Below, in pieces: positions 33,582 through 42,897 of a DNA stretch of 64,000 nucleotides. Each line of letters opens with the position of its first letter. Position 1 is the stretch's first letter. Under the pieces are notes generated by a model. The model was not told the DNA's origin and ran no database searches. It saw nothing but the letters and a program-made list of their open reading frames with translations. The position numbers and the translations under genes were made by a program. Origin of the DNA: a virus; the IMG/VR virus record IMGVR_UViG_3300009194_000004, positions 1 through 64,000 of that record; one strand, given 5' to 3'.

Positions 33582-36479
33582 TTACTTGGTGTGTTTCATG
33601 AACCCGATGTCGATGTCGTCCTGTACCGTCAACAACTGGTTGGAGAGGATGGTCAACCGTTTACGCAGTGACATCCGAACCGCGTCGTCCTGTATGGTTA
33701 CCACACTGAACTCGCCGTTCTTGTTCCCCAAACCACCCGCTTCGATGTTGATCACATCGTCACCGGCGTTGGCTTTCAGTCGGGCAATGATGTCCGACAC
33801 TGCCACGGTCTTACGGCCCAACATCTCGTTGACAATGGTTCGGGTGCTGCGACTGAGCGCGTCACGCAAACTGGCATTGCCAAACGCCGAGTCCCGGAGG
33901 TAGTAGTTCACGTAGAACTTCTGTTCCAACGGGATGGTGGTTTCGTCGCCGTCACGTACCAGGGCCAGCGTATCACCCAGGGTTACCGTTGGGTGCAGGT
34001 ACAGTTCACTCTGTTCCAGCAGACGGTCTCGGATGGTGTCCAAATCGTTCCGCAGCCACCCGACGATCTGAAGCGGCACTTCTTCACGGTACGCCAAGGT
34101 CTGTTGTTCTTCAGCAAAGTAATACTTTCCGTCAAACAACAACAGGGTGAACTCCCGAAGAATCTTTCGGGGCGCAACCAGTTCCGGATGACCGTCACTA
34201 CCCAAGACCACGTCGCCTTTGACGTGACGATAAACCACGTTACCGTCGCTGTCGTACTTGACGTCACCCACCGCGTGTTCCACCTCGTACGTGATGTTGC
34301 CATCGGCGTCCTGACCCAGAATCAACTGGCCGTTCTCATCACGTTTGTAGACAGTTTGCTGGTAAGTGTACGGTACGTTGCTGTTGTAACGCTTGTAGCT
34401 GGCCTCGCTGATCAAGCTTCGGTTCCGACGCCACAATCCAGACAGGTCATAGCCCAAACGCAAACGCAGACGTTCACGGCCGACGACCATGAAGTTTTCC
34501 GGCAGTAGGTGAGTCTGCACCAACGCGTCCAACTCACCGTGTTGGTAGCCTACGGTGGCGCGACTGCTGGCAATGAAGCTGATGTCGAAGTCGGCTTCCA
34601 GTGGGACAAAGAACTCATTCTGGACTTCGTTGTACATGGTGAAGTTCTCAGTACGCAACTCACCCCGTTCATTGATGTCGTAATTGGTTTCGATGTCAAA
34701 CTGGTAAACCCGCTCGTCACCATCCTTACCTACCAGCGTCCCGTTCAAGCTGGCGTAGTTGTTCTCACCTCCCGGCCGGTAACCCAACTGAATGTGGACC
34801 TTATCATCCTTGATTTCTTTGAACTGGTCACTGGAGACCAATTTCACCAACAGCCGGTAACCGGTTGCCGTGCGTTCCAGTCGGTGTTGATCCACTGAGA
34901 CCTGCATTGCCGAGGTTTCGTTTTCACCGACAAACACCTTGCGAAGCACTTCGGGCTGGTCCAGGTAATACGGGCGCACGTCGAACCGTTCGTCGGTAGC
35001 TTCCAGAACGTAATGGAACGGGGTATAGAGGAACCGCCGCTCGTTGATCTGACGGGTTTTGATATCGCCCTGAACGGTGTTCAGCTGGTTCAGATCGTAG
35101 TCCGAGACCACCGACACCACCCCGTCCTTGTACTCGTACAGCAGGTCGGGCGTCAGCGTGATGCGTTGGCCGTTGTCGTACACGTACTGAGACTTGCCCA
35201 GTTGTTCCAGGGTTTGCTGAACCTGACCCATGGTGCAGCCAATCGCACTGGCGGTGAGGTTGTTGTTCGTAGTCGGCAAATTACGCGACGCCAGGAACTG
35301 TCGGTTGGTGATGTTGTCGATGTTGGTCACGACCGAGAACCCAAGCGTTTGCAGTTCGGTCTCCAGCTGCGCGTGTGTGATGGGCACACGCATACCACCA
35401 AGGCTGTTATTGATCACCCGGTCACGCAGGGTTTCGAAACTCACCGCCGGACTGCCACCACTGAACCGTTCCGGGCTGATCGCCTGCAGTCGGTTAAACG
35501 TGTGCAGCGGTGCGGTGAACCGATCATCGTTGTCCAACTCACTCATCTGCATGACAAACTGACTGGCTTGGTAACTACCCAGGTCCATCTCCAGTCGACC
35601 CTTGGTCGTGTAGATATCGACTCGAACCTCACCGTCGATACTGCCAGTGGTGTTGTAAATCAACGGCAGTTTCACTTTTAGTGTGTTACCAACGACCTGT
35701 AGTACCGCCGTCAACTGCGTGGGATCGTACACCTGTTCAGTGTGGGTCGTTTTGATTTCCTGCCAGGTTCCGTCGTCTTGCGAGACATACACCCGGGCGT
35801 AATAGAACGAGTCTTGGAAACTGTATTCGGAGGAGTACCCCGATGTGGCGTTGAGCGTTTCGGTGAACGTTTCGATTTTGAATTGCCCCACCGGCACGCG
35901 GAGCACCAGCAGCTCATCGCGGTCGATGTTAACCACGTCCCAATCCACGATGTTCGATTCCAACGTTTGCACCGGAGATGGCCGATCGACGTCGTACACA
36001 ATTTGCAGACCACCATGGGACATCACCCGCAGTTCGATGGGGTACTGCATGGTGAACGTCGTTTCGGCAACGGTAAAGCTGGTGGCGCGTGGGATGGTCA
36101 GTTTCCGAACACCGTGACCCACACCGGTCGTGACGGCCTTGGCCATCACTTCGGCTTTACTCAGGTAAATCTCAAAGGTGGTCCAAGCCGGGCTGGCAAA
36201 CCGCCCGAGGTAATCGACGTCGGCCATGTGCAGGTACAGCTCGTCAGGGGTCAGCGCCATGCTCGGGTAAATGCGACGCAGCAATGCCTCGCCCTCGGTA
36301 ATGGCCATGCTGGTATTCAAGATGCCGGCTTCCATCAAAAATGGAAACGGACTGCTGGCGTCAGGAACGTCGTAATCGCCCTGACCACTCAGCTGCGATT
36401 CAAGCTCTCCATAAACAACGTCCTGCATCAAACTGGGGTTGAAGCGAACGTCCTGAAGACGCTTCTTAAAATCACTCAT
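33582..36479 (-). CDS. large virion structural protein (tail/baseplate), 965 aa
   Basis: ATG 36479, read through to 33582. Beta-rich protein with many Thr/Tyr/Val strands after a short helical N-terminus (MSDFKKRLQDVRFNPSLMQD). No enzymatic motif. Length and beta-richness fit a baseplate wedge or tail-fibre-associated protein, and the upstream gene in the same unit is also structural. The two minus genes sit inside a plus-strand head-gene region, as in other phiKZ-like genomes. Exact part not determinable from sequence. Confidence 0.7.
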   Translation of the reverse strand: MSDFKKRLQDVRFNPSLMQDVVYGELESQLSGQGDYDVPDASSPFPFLMEAGILNTSMAITEGEALLRRIYPSMALTPDELYLHMADVDYLGRFASPAWTTFEIYLSKAEVMAKAVTTGVGHGVRKLTIPRATSFTVAETTFTMQYPIELRVMSHGGLQIVYDVDRPSPVQTLESNIVDWDVVNIDRDELLVLRVPVGQFKIETFTETLNATSGYSSEYSFQDSFYYARVYVSQDDGTWQEIKTTHTEQVYDPTQLTAVLQVVGNTLKVKLPLIYNTTGSIDGEVRVDIYTTKGRLEMDLGSYQASQFVMQMSELDNDDRFTAPLHTFNRLQAISPERFSGGSPAVSFETLRDRVINNSLGGMRVPITHAQLETELQTLGFSVVTNIDNITNRQFLASRNLPTTNNNLTASAIGCTMGQVQQTLEQLGKSQYVYDNGQRITLTPDLLYEYKDGVVSVVSDYDLNQLNTVQGDIKTRQINERRFLYTPFHYVLEATDERFDVRPYYLDQPEVLRKVFVGENETSAMQVSVDQHRLERTATGYRLLVKLVSSDQFKEIKDDKVHIQLGYRPGGENNYASLNGTLVGKDGDERVYQFDIETNYDINERGELRTENFTMYNEVQNEFFVPLEADFDISFIASSRATVGYQHGELDALVQTHLLPENFMVVGRERLRLRLGYDLSGLWRRNRSLISEASYKRYNSNVPYTYQQTVYKRDENGQLILGQDADGNITYEVEHAVGDVKYDSDGNVVYRHVKGDVVLGSDGHPELVAPRKILREFTLLLFDGKYYFAEEQQTLAYREEVPLQIVGWLRNDLDTIRDRLLEQSELYLHPTVTLGDTLALVRDGDETTIPLEQKFYVNYYLRDSAFGNASLRDALSRSTRTIVNEMLGRKTVAVSDIIARLKANAGDDVINIEAGGLGNKNGEFSVVTIQDDAVRMSLRKRLTILSNQLLTVQDDIDIGFMKHTK

Positions 36480-36506
36480 CGGAACGGTCCTTTTGGTTTA
36501 ATGTGC

Positions 36507-37547
36507 TCAGTCTCGTGGAATCGTGCTATTGCGAATGATGTTGTCGCGTTCGTCTTCGTACACGTGTTTAAACACCCACCATTCGAGTTCCATGGTCATC
36601 TCGTTAATCCGGGGATACGCGTGGTAATTGAAGAACTCTTTCTCAAACGGGGAGAGCTTGTGCATCTTTTCCTCTCGGAGCTCTTCTCGCATGTTTGGGT
36701 TGCGCATTTCACCCAAGGTGTTGAACTCGTAAATCAAAATGTGATCGTAATAGGTGAAGCCCATGCATTGGAAGGACATGGAAATCTGATCGTTCACGGT
36801 GGTAAACGGTGACTCCGCCCCATCCCCTTCGAAGTTGAAGATGTTACCGATGGGGGCCACCACGGGGAACGACGCACCGGTGGCACCGATGCGTGTCACG
36901 TACGTTCGCGATTTGTCCATGATCAAACGGTAGATCCGGGTCTGGTAATCGATCTCATTGTTCATGACCATTTCCGGGTAGGGCATGATCCGACCTTCGT
37001 ACACCAGCCCCATATACCAACCCCACATCAAAAACATGAATGATATAGGGTCTCCCAAGATATTGCGGAAATTCGCTTGCAGGCTATACACCTCGTAGTT
37101 GTAAGGAACATCGTCAATGTACGAGTAGGATTCCCGGTACAAACCTGGCGCCGTGCTCTGAGTTTGCAGGGTAAAATCCGGCCAGCCGGACAGCGACACC
37201 AAGTTGTTGGACAACAGTGGAATGAATGGATTCATGTTATCCACGCCGGGGGATTCGATCCCTTCTTTCTCCAACCACGGGTCCAGGTACAAACGGATCA
37301 TCCGTTGGACACTGTATCGGTTTTCCTGTAAGAGGTTTGACAGTACTCGGTCCACCACCAAGTTATCGTATGACATATTCATGGCAGGTCGAGTGAAGAA
37401 CGTGTACCCGTGGTTCTCGGTATTGCCTGGAATCGGGGCATTACGTCCGACAATGTTCAGACCGTAAAACGAATTGGATATGGACTGATCCATGGGCATC
37501 TGCCCAATGTTTCGAGTTATCCGCGATATGTAATCATCAACTGCCAT
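36507..37547 (-). CDS. virion structural protein, 346 aa
   Basis: ATG 37547 with GGAG upstream, 28 bases before the next minus gene. Contains GYTFFTRPAMNMSYDN near residue 50, a segment that recurs in structural proteins of large myoviruses, and aromatic-rich strands (SFMFLMWGWYMGLVYEG). Likely a tail or baseplate component partnering the 965-residue product. Confidence 0.7.
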   Translation of the reverse strand: MAVDDYISRITRNIGQMPMDQSISNSFYGLNIVGRNAPIPGNTENHGYTFFTRPAMNMSYDNLVVDRVLSNLLQENRYSVQRMIRLYLDPWLEKEGIESPGVDNMNPFIPLLSNNLVSLSGWPDFTLQTQSTAPGLYRESYSYIDDVPYNYEVYSLQANFRNILGDPISFMFLMWGWYMGLVYEGRIMPYPEMVMNNEIDYQTRIYRLIMDKSRTYVTRIGATGASFPVVAPIGNIFNFEGDGAESPFTTVNDQISMSFQCMGFTYYDHILIYEFNTLGEMRNPNMREELREEKMHKLSPFEKEFFNYHAYPRINEMTMELEWWVFKHVYEDERDNIIRNSTIPRD

Positions 37548-37583
37548 ACATGCTCCAGAAACTTTAGAAAAGGAAGTGTTACC

Positions 37584-38729
37584 ATGCCTATAATGACACC
37601 AGCTGCCGTCACTGCTGCAGTAACCGGTGCAGCAGTAAAACTCGGCAGTACGCTGCTGGGAAAACTTGCCAAAGCTGTGACTAAAGGACAGAAAGTATCA
37701 TCGCTGTCCGACCTGGCTCGTCCTGCGCGAGTCGAGCCTTTGGTGATCATTGACAAACCATTGGCCGAACAACCGTACATGGAAGACGTCATGAAGATGG
37801 CTCTCACCACGTTTGCAGGTTATTACATGCAGGCGGTGGCCATGGTACTGAACGTTGGACGTGTTGAAACACTGAAAGTTCTTGACTCGTTGAACCCCCA
37901 CCGCAGCCAGGGGGACCTCGGTGACGTGAAGAATGCGGTGTGGTCAAAAGAGAGTTACGCGCAGGGTCTTCCATCGATGGAATCGTTTAACCAGCCCATG
38001 GAAAAGAACTTGATCGTTTCTATGGAGGCCGGTGAGGTTGATCGTAGCGACCAGAGCCTGGCCGTAACCGACGAATCGGTTAAGAAACTGTACGAGGTAG
38101 AAAACCTGGCGGTTGGTAAATTGATCAACGTTGAACTCAAGGATGGTGAGAACCAAGCCAAAATGCCGATCCTGCTGCGTCTGATCCCCACGAAGGTGGC
38201 CCCGCAGGTATTGACTCATATCTTTACCGCAACCGCTAAAAATTCCACGTGGAAAGAACGCTATCACCTGTGGCGTGCCGGTCAAATCCGTCTGGTGCGG
38301 GACCTGATTTTCTCGGTTGATCTGATCGATGAGCATCGTAAGGCGTTGGTGAACGACACCAGCAACGTTTACATGACCATGAACGATCGTCGTCGCAACA
38401 ACAGCATGAAGGCGGCTTATACCGACGTGCCCAGCATGGCGGACGCTTCCAACATTGCGGTGATCTCCAAGGAAACCGCCAAGGACATTGGTCGGGCCAT
38501 GCACGGCAAGATCGAGAGCGCGAAGGTTCGGAAGAAACTGTTCGACGCATCTTACCTCATCCTGTTGGTCGTGGTTGACGAACAATGGGAACGGGTGACC
38601 GTGTACCATCGTGGCCTGGAGATGCCGACCGAAATGAGCTTCCGGGAAATCAAAGCTCAGGAAAAAGGCAAAGGTCCGGACATCACCGAGATCCTCAAAG
38701 CCTACCAGCTCGGCTCCACACCCATTTAA
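37584..38729 (+). CDS. virion structural protein, 381 aa
   Basis: ATG 37584 preceded by AAAAGGAAG; the longer frame to 37410 overlaps a divergent gene. The first 45 residues are Ala/Thr/Val-rich and weakly hydrophobic (TAAVTGAAVKLGSTLL). Around residues 130-155, SME sites (PSMESFNQPMEK; VSMEAGEVD) match the prohead-protease consensus. The C-terminal half is well ordered alpha/beta (LILLVVVDEQWERVTVYHRG). It begins the plus-strand head block, so it is probably a head protein; precise role unknown. Confidence 0.65.
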   Translation: MPIMTPAAVTAAVTGAAVKLGSTLLGKLAKAVTKGQKVSSLSDLARPARVEPLVIIDKPLAEQPYMEDVMKMALTTFAGYYMQAVAMVLNVGRVETLKVLDSLNPHRSQGDLGDVKNAVWSKESYAQGLPSMESFNQPMEKNLIVSMEAGEVDRSDQSLAVTDESVKKLYEVENLAVGKLINVELKDGENQAKMPILLRLIPTKVAPQVLTHIFTATAKNSTWKERYHLWRAGQIRLVRDLIFSVDLIDEHRKALVNDTSNVYMTMNDRRRNNSMKAAYTDVPSMADASNIAVISKETAKDIGRAMHGKIESAKVRKKLFDASYLILLVVVDEQWERVTVYHRGLEMPTEMSFREIKAQEKGKGPDITEILKAYQLGSTPI

Positions 38730-38795
38730 CTTCGAATGGTGGGCACGCCCCACCGTTCCTTTCATTTTTTGTCGCAACGTCGTGAGGTTTCCTTC

Positions 38796-39692
38796 ATGAA
38801 CATTTTGAACTATGTGCGGTCGCTGGCGCCAGTATACGAGCGCAAGGAACTGCTTTCCACGGTGAGCCAACTCCAGGAAGAACTTCGGGACTACACCCTG
38901 CCGGTAGCCCGAGACATCCAGGAAGTCTTTGCCGACCAAACCCTGAAGTCTCGTTACGCTGGGGAACTGACCAAGGCCCTGCGTAAGCGGATCATGTTTC
39001 AGGGCAATGGCATTGATATCCTGATCCAGTCGCTGGAGCAGTTGGACAACAACATCCCGCTGATCGAGAAAGAAATCAAACGTCTGTTCTCGTTCCAGTT
39101 CACGCCGGAGAAACTGACGTACAACCGCGCCAACCTGATGCGGTACATTGAGTCCGCCAGCTTCTACGTAAGGTACTTCCGCAAAATGTCCCTACGGTTG
39201 GTGGCCGAAGAAGCCCTGGCCCGTGGCAGTGCTACCCCGATGAGCTGGGCCCGTGCTGAGCGGGAGTGGTTGGACGAAGGCCTGCGCAGTTTTGTAGGTC
39301 TGTACAAGTCCATTGCCCAATCCGAAAGCAACCTCAAGCAAATGCTGGCGAAAACCTCCAGTGCTGAGATTGACGAAGAAACGCATGAAATGGCCGAGAA
39401 GTCCATTGGTCTGAGCAAACTCGACCCGATGAGCTTCAGTCAATTCGCACCGAATCGCAACCCACTGTTCTCCCTGGGCAAAGCCATGGCCGAGATGAAG
39501 GTCAAGCGGTTCCAGGCCAGTAAGGAAGAGCATCAGGCTCTGCAATTGCGCCTGCAAGAAATGCGGGAGATGGAACAGGAAGGTAAAACCAACCCGAAAC
39601 TCCAGAAGCTGATCAAGCACACCGAACAGCGGATCGAGCAGTTGGATTACCGGATCACCAAGATCGAAGAAGAAAACCAGATGGATTATTAA
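38796..39692 (+). CDS. coiled-coil structural or scaffold-like protein, 298 aa
   Basis: ATG 38796 with GTGAGG upstream. Almost wholly helical with long heptad-like stretches; the C-terminal 60 residues (LQLRLQEMREMEQEG ... HTEQRIEQLDYRITKIEEE) form a clear coiled coil. Head-gene context and late-gene style suggest a capsid assembly factor or inner protein (phiKZ gp91 position). Confidence 0.7.
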   Translation: MNILNYVRSLAPVYERKELLSTVSQLQEELRDYTLPVARDIQEVFADQTLKSRYAGELTKALRKRIMFQGNGIDILIQSLEQLDNNIPLIEKEIKRLFSFQFTPEKLTYNRANLMRYIESASFYVRYFRKMSLRLVAEEALARGSATPMSWARAEREWLDEGLRSFVGLYKSIAQSESNLKQMLAKTSSAEIDEETHEMAEKSIGLSKLDPMSFSQFAPNRNPLFSLGKAMAEMKVKRFQASKEEHQALQLRLQEMREMEQEGKTNPKLQKLIKHTEQRIEQLDYRITKIEEENQMDY

Positions 39693-39702
39693 GGAGACCA
39701 CC

Positions 39703-40236
39703 ATGGCAATGCCAAATCGTGTGAAGGTCTTCCCACGAGGCTACAGCGGTGGTCAATCCACACGCCCGGACAAACACAAGAACCGTTCGGGCGATGAGGA
39801 AATCAACGCACTGTGGGAAAAGTACAACGAGCCGGTGAACCAGTCCACGGCTTGGTCGTTCCGCAAGCAGGTCATCCAGGCCGCGAAACGGTTGCTGGGC
39901 GGTCGCCCCAACTGGTTCATGGCACAGGATCACAACCCGCTGTTGTTTGAGTACAACTATCAGTTCGTCATCGACACCCTGCGGTTCATCGCTACCGGTA
40001 AACGTCGCGTCAGCATTCACGCGTGGCCCGACCTGGTAACGAACTACCCCGAGGGTGAACTCAGCGACGTCAGCACCCGGCATGACGTCGCGGACCTTTT
40101 TGAGTCCTACGCCATGTCCACGTCGGTGGATCGTTTGATTCAGTTGTGGTGTCAACGGCACGGCGGGTTCGACGACATGATATGTACCTTGTATATCCTC
40201 TTCGGGGATATCCCGTTGAAAATCGAAAACCGCTGA
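39703..40236 (+). CDS. hypothetical head-region protein, 177 aa
   Basis: ATG 39703 after AAGGAGA, 10 bases from the previous stop. Basic first 30 residues, then alpha/beta sequence rich in Trp, His and Asp. No motif recognised. Transcribed with the flanking head genes. Confidence 0.7.
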   Translation: MAMPNRVKVFPRGYSGGQSTRPDKHKNRSGDEEINALWEKYNEPVNQSTAWSFRKQVIQAAKRLLGGRPNWFMAQDHNPLLFEYNYQFVIDTLRFIATGKRRVSIHAWPDLVTNYPEGELSDVSTRHDVADLFESYAMSTSVDRLIQLWCQRHGGFDDMICTLYILFGDIPLKIENR

Positions 40237-40277
40237 TCCGGTTATCCCTTTCTACCCAGCACATGGAGTAATAACAC

Positions 40278-41657
40278 ATGTCTAAAGCACATCTTAAAGA
40301 ATTCCTGGCTCAGTCCGGTGCCCTGAGCACAGGAATGGAAGAGTTCAGCGATGGCGAACAGAAACTGGACGTTGTGACTTCCAGCGAACCCAGTGTGGAT
40401 CACGAAGTCGCTGAAATGGTGGAGTCCAAGATCGAACAGGACGAAATCAGCCGCGACACCGATACCCTGGTTGAAGCTCAGGAATCCCTCGAAGCCTACA
40501 TGGACCTATTGTCCGAAGGCATGGAAAACGGTGGCATCTCTGCTCAGTCCGCCGCGTTCATGCGCTTGGGCATGGAGCGGTTCGAAGAAATGTTCGGTCT
40601 GGAGCAGCCCCTGACCCCGTCCGTGGAAGCCTTCGGCGGCAGCGCCTCTCAGATGCATTCTACGACCGTTTCCCTGGAAGCCCTGTCTGACACACTGAAG
40701 AAGGGTTGGGAGGCGCTCAAGCGTGCCCTGAACGCTCTGATCAAAGCCGTGCAGGACGTTTACGCCAAAGCCACCAAGGCCAGCGCCAAACTCGAAGACC
40801 GCGCTTCCAAGATTCGCAGCGCCGCCAGTGGCCTGGCCGGTAAGAAGCCGTCCAGCGACACCATCGAAATCAAAGGCGCCAAGCGTCTGTTCGCCGACGG
40901 CGAGTGGGTTGGTGAGAACGTGGACCTGGTTCGCGGTCTGATGGAAATGATGTCCAAGAAGTACCCCGAAGCGGTACTGCGTTACGTCAACGACGTGGCC
41001 AACGCGGTGTCCAAGTTCGACCCCACCGCTGAGAACGCCGACGCTCAGATCCAAACCATCCTGGATTTGGACGGCGTGTTCAATCAGTTCCCGGGTAGCA
41101 ACATCCCATCCAACGACACCCGTTTCGGTGGCAAGGTTGACGCCAAGCGCACCAAGATCATGCCGGGTAACCAGGCCCTGTACATCGCTCGTCCCAACCT
41201 GACCGAGAAGGGTGACCTGGAAGGCCTGAAGAGCCTGAACGGCAAGCTGATCGTGGCGCTGATGGAAGCACCGGATGCGAAGAAAGCACCGGAGTCCTAC
41301 GAACTGAAAGTGGGCAAGCCCCTGGACCTGGTTCAGAGCGCCTCCAAGATCGCCTCCTGTGCGGCCCTCATCGGTAAGATGGGTAAAGACCGTGAGAAGA
41401 TCGACAAGGCCATTGACGAGCTGCTCAAAGCCGGCGATGCTCTGAAAGAGAAAGCCGACAAGGCCGAACTCAACGAAGAGCAGAAGAAGACTGTCAATGC
41501 CATGCTGCGCGGTCTGGTGGCGGTTCAGAAGCTCCTGGGTACTGGCCTGAACGGTGCGGTGTCTTACGGTGTCTCTACGCTCAACGCTCAGTTGACTGTG
41601 GTTGAACGTCAAATCGCGGCGTACGGTGAGAGCAAGTCCGACGACGACGGTGAGTAA
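40278..41657 (+). CDS. internal head protein paralog (phiKZ gp93/gp95/gp97-like), 459 aa
   Basis: ATG 40278 after GGAGTAA. The 130-residue N-terminal part is acidic and carries the family pattern: ESLEAYMDLLSEGMENG, MFGLEQPLTPSVEAFG, then VSLE|ALSDTLKKGWEALKRAL. The sites GLE, SVE and SLE fit the prohead protease. The body is Lys/Ala-rich and helical. High use of optimal codons indicates strong expression. It would form part of the DNA-surrounding inner mass of the head. Confidence 0.8.
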   Translation: MSKAHLKEFLAQSGALSTGMEEFSDGEQKLDVVTSSEPSVDHEVAEMVESKIEQDEISRDTDTLVEAQESLEAYMDLLSEGMENGGISAQSAAFMRLGMERFEEMFGLEQPLTPSVEAFGGSASQMHSTTVSLEALSDTLKKGWEALKRALNALIKAVQDVYAKATKASAKLEDRASKIRSAASGLAGKKPSSDTIEIKGAKRLFADGEWVGENVDLVRGLMEMMSKKYPEAVLRYVNDVANAVSKFDPTAENADAQIQTILDLDGVFNQFPGSNIPSNDTRFGGKVDAKRTKIMPGNQALYIARPNLTEKGDLEGLKSLNGKLIVALMEAPDAKKAPESYELKVGKPLDLVQSASKIASCAALIGKMGKDREKIDKAIDELLKAGDALKEKADKAELNEEQKKTVNAMLRGLVAVQKLLGTGLNGAVSYGVSTLNAQLTVVERQIAAYGESKSDDDGE

Positions 41658-41677
41658 ACACCTTTCGACCATCACAC

Positions 41678-41706
41678 AAAAGGAGCCCTTTGGGGCTCCT
41701 TTTATT
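41678..41706 (+). terminator. intrinsic terminator
   Basis: 11-bp stem AAAAGGAGCCC/GGGCTCCTTTT with a four-base loop and ATTTT after it. Confidence 0.85.
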
Positions 41707-41719
41707 TTGGAGTACGATC

Positions 41720-42883
41720 ATGGGTAGACTTAAAGAATTCTTCCATGACCAGATCGAAACCGAGGTTGAGGCCGGGGATGCACCGCAGACCGAACCTGAA
41801 TGGCTGGCGGAACAGTTGGAAGGGGATACCGACGAGGTCCAAAAAGCGTTGATGTTGATGGACGGTACTGAAACCTTCTCGATACCGGAACCGGACATGG
41901 ACGAGGGCTACCTACTTCCACGTGTGTCAACGGAAGGGTTTGGGGAACGCTTGGATCAGATCTGGCGAACCATTCAGCGGTTCATTCGGTACTTGGTGGA
42001 ATCTTTCACCAACGATAACAAGGCTGCATTGGTGGCTTGTCGCGTACTGTCCTTCCAAGCGGAAAACCTGAAGATGGAAGCCCGGGGGGCGTTGATGAAA
42101 CCCAGACGCAAAAACGATCGTTTGGTGATTCAGTCCCACATCACGGCACTGTCGGTCTTTTATCGTCCACCGGGTAAAATCGGTGACATCATTGCCGGTA
42201 TGAAAACGTTGGAGTCCATACTGAACGATTACTACAGTTACGTGGACCGTACCCTGACCCCCGGACTGGGACGCATCACCACCATGGTGCGCAGCATTGA
42301 CCCAACCGCCGAAAGCTTCCAAGAGGACGCCCTGCGGATCGGTCAGGAACTTCAACGACTGTCGCCGACCACGGTACTGAATCGGTACATGGAAGGCAAC
42401 AACCCGAAAAACCTATTGGGTCCGCACATTCTGGGGAACCAACGGTTAGCGGGTGTGGGGGTGCCCAACAACCCAACGTTGAATGAGATCACACAGAGTC
42501 GTCTGACGCTGCGTCATTCGGAGCTCACCCCACGTCGGATGCCGAATCAGATCTACTTGCCCCGGTTTAACATGCTGAACACGGATCAGTGCATCGATCA
42601 GGTTCTGCGTATGACCAAAACGATCAAGGCAACCCTGGAGGGTAGTGCCGCCGCCAAACGCGAACGGGCATTGAGCGACCTGACCACGGCGGTGAATCGG
42701 TTTGTCGAACGGGCAGGTGAGTTGGAAGACGGTCAACGGCAGGAGAAAGAAGACGCTCAGGCCATTGCTCAGATGGTTCGGGTGGCCGGTCAGTGGATGC
42801 ATAACCCCTACCACGGTTTAACAACGAACGCACTGCGCTCCATGCGCGGGGCAATCATGGTTTGTCGTAAAAACATTGAATGA
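41720..42883 (+). CDS. internal head protein paralog, 387 aa
   Basis: ATG 41720 after GGAGTACG. N-terminal acidic region (GRLKEFFHDQIETEVEAGD), then VSTE|GFGERLDQIWRTIQRFIR, the same junction type as VSAE|GFRDVFNKLF in the 24659 gene. Remaining 300 residues helical, ending VRVAGQWMHNPYHGLT. It overlaps the next unit's leader by four bases. Probable processed inner-head protein. Confidence 0.7.
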   Translation: MGRLKEFFHDQIETEVEAGDAPQTEPEWLAEQLEGDTDEVQKALMLMDGTETFSIPEPDMDEGYLLPRVSTEGFGERLDQIWRTIQRFIRYLVESFTNDNKAALVACRVLSFQAENLKMEARGALMKPRRKNDRLVIQSHITALSVFYRPPGKIGDIIAGMKTLESILNDYYSYVDRTLTPGLGRITTMVRSIDPTAESFQEDALRIGQELQRLSPTTVLNRYMEGNNPKNLLGPHILGNQRLAGVGVPNNPTLNEITQSRLTLRHSELTPRRMPNQIYLPRFNMLNTDQCIDQVLRMTKTIKATLEGSAAAKRERALSDLTTAVNRFVERAGELEDGQRQEKEDAQAIAQMVRVAGQWMHNPYHGLTTNALRSMRGAIMVCRKNIE

Positions 42884-42897
42884 GGAGTAACCTTGCC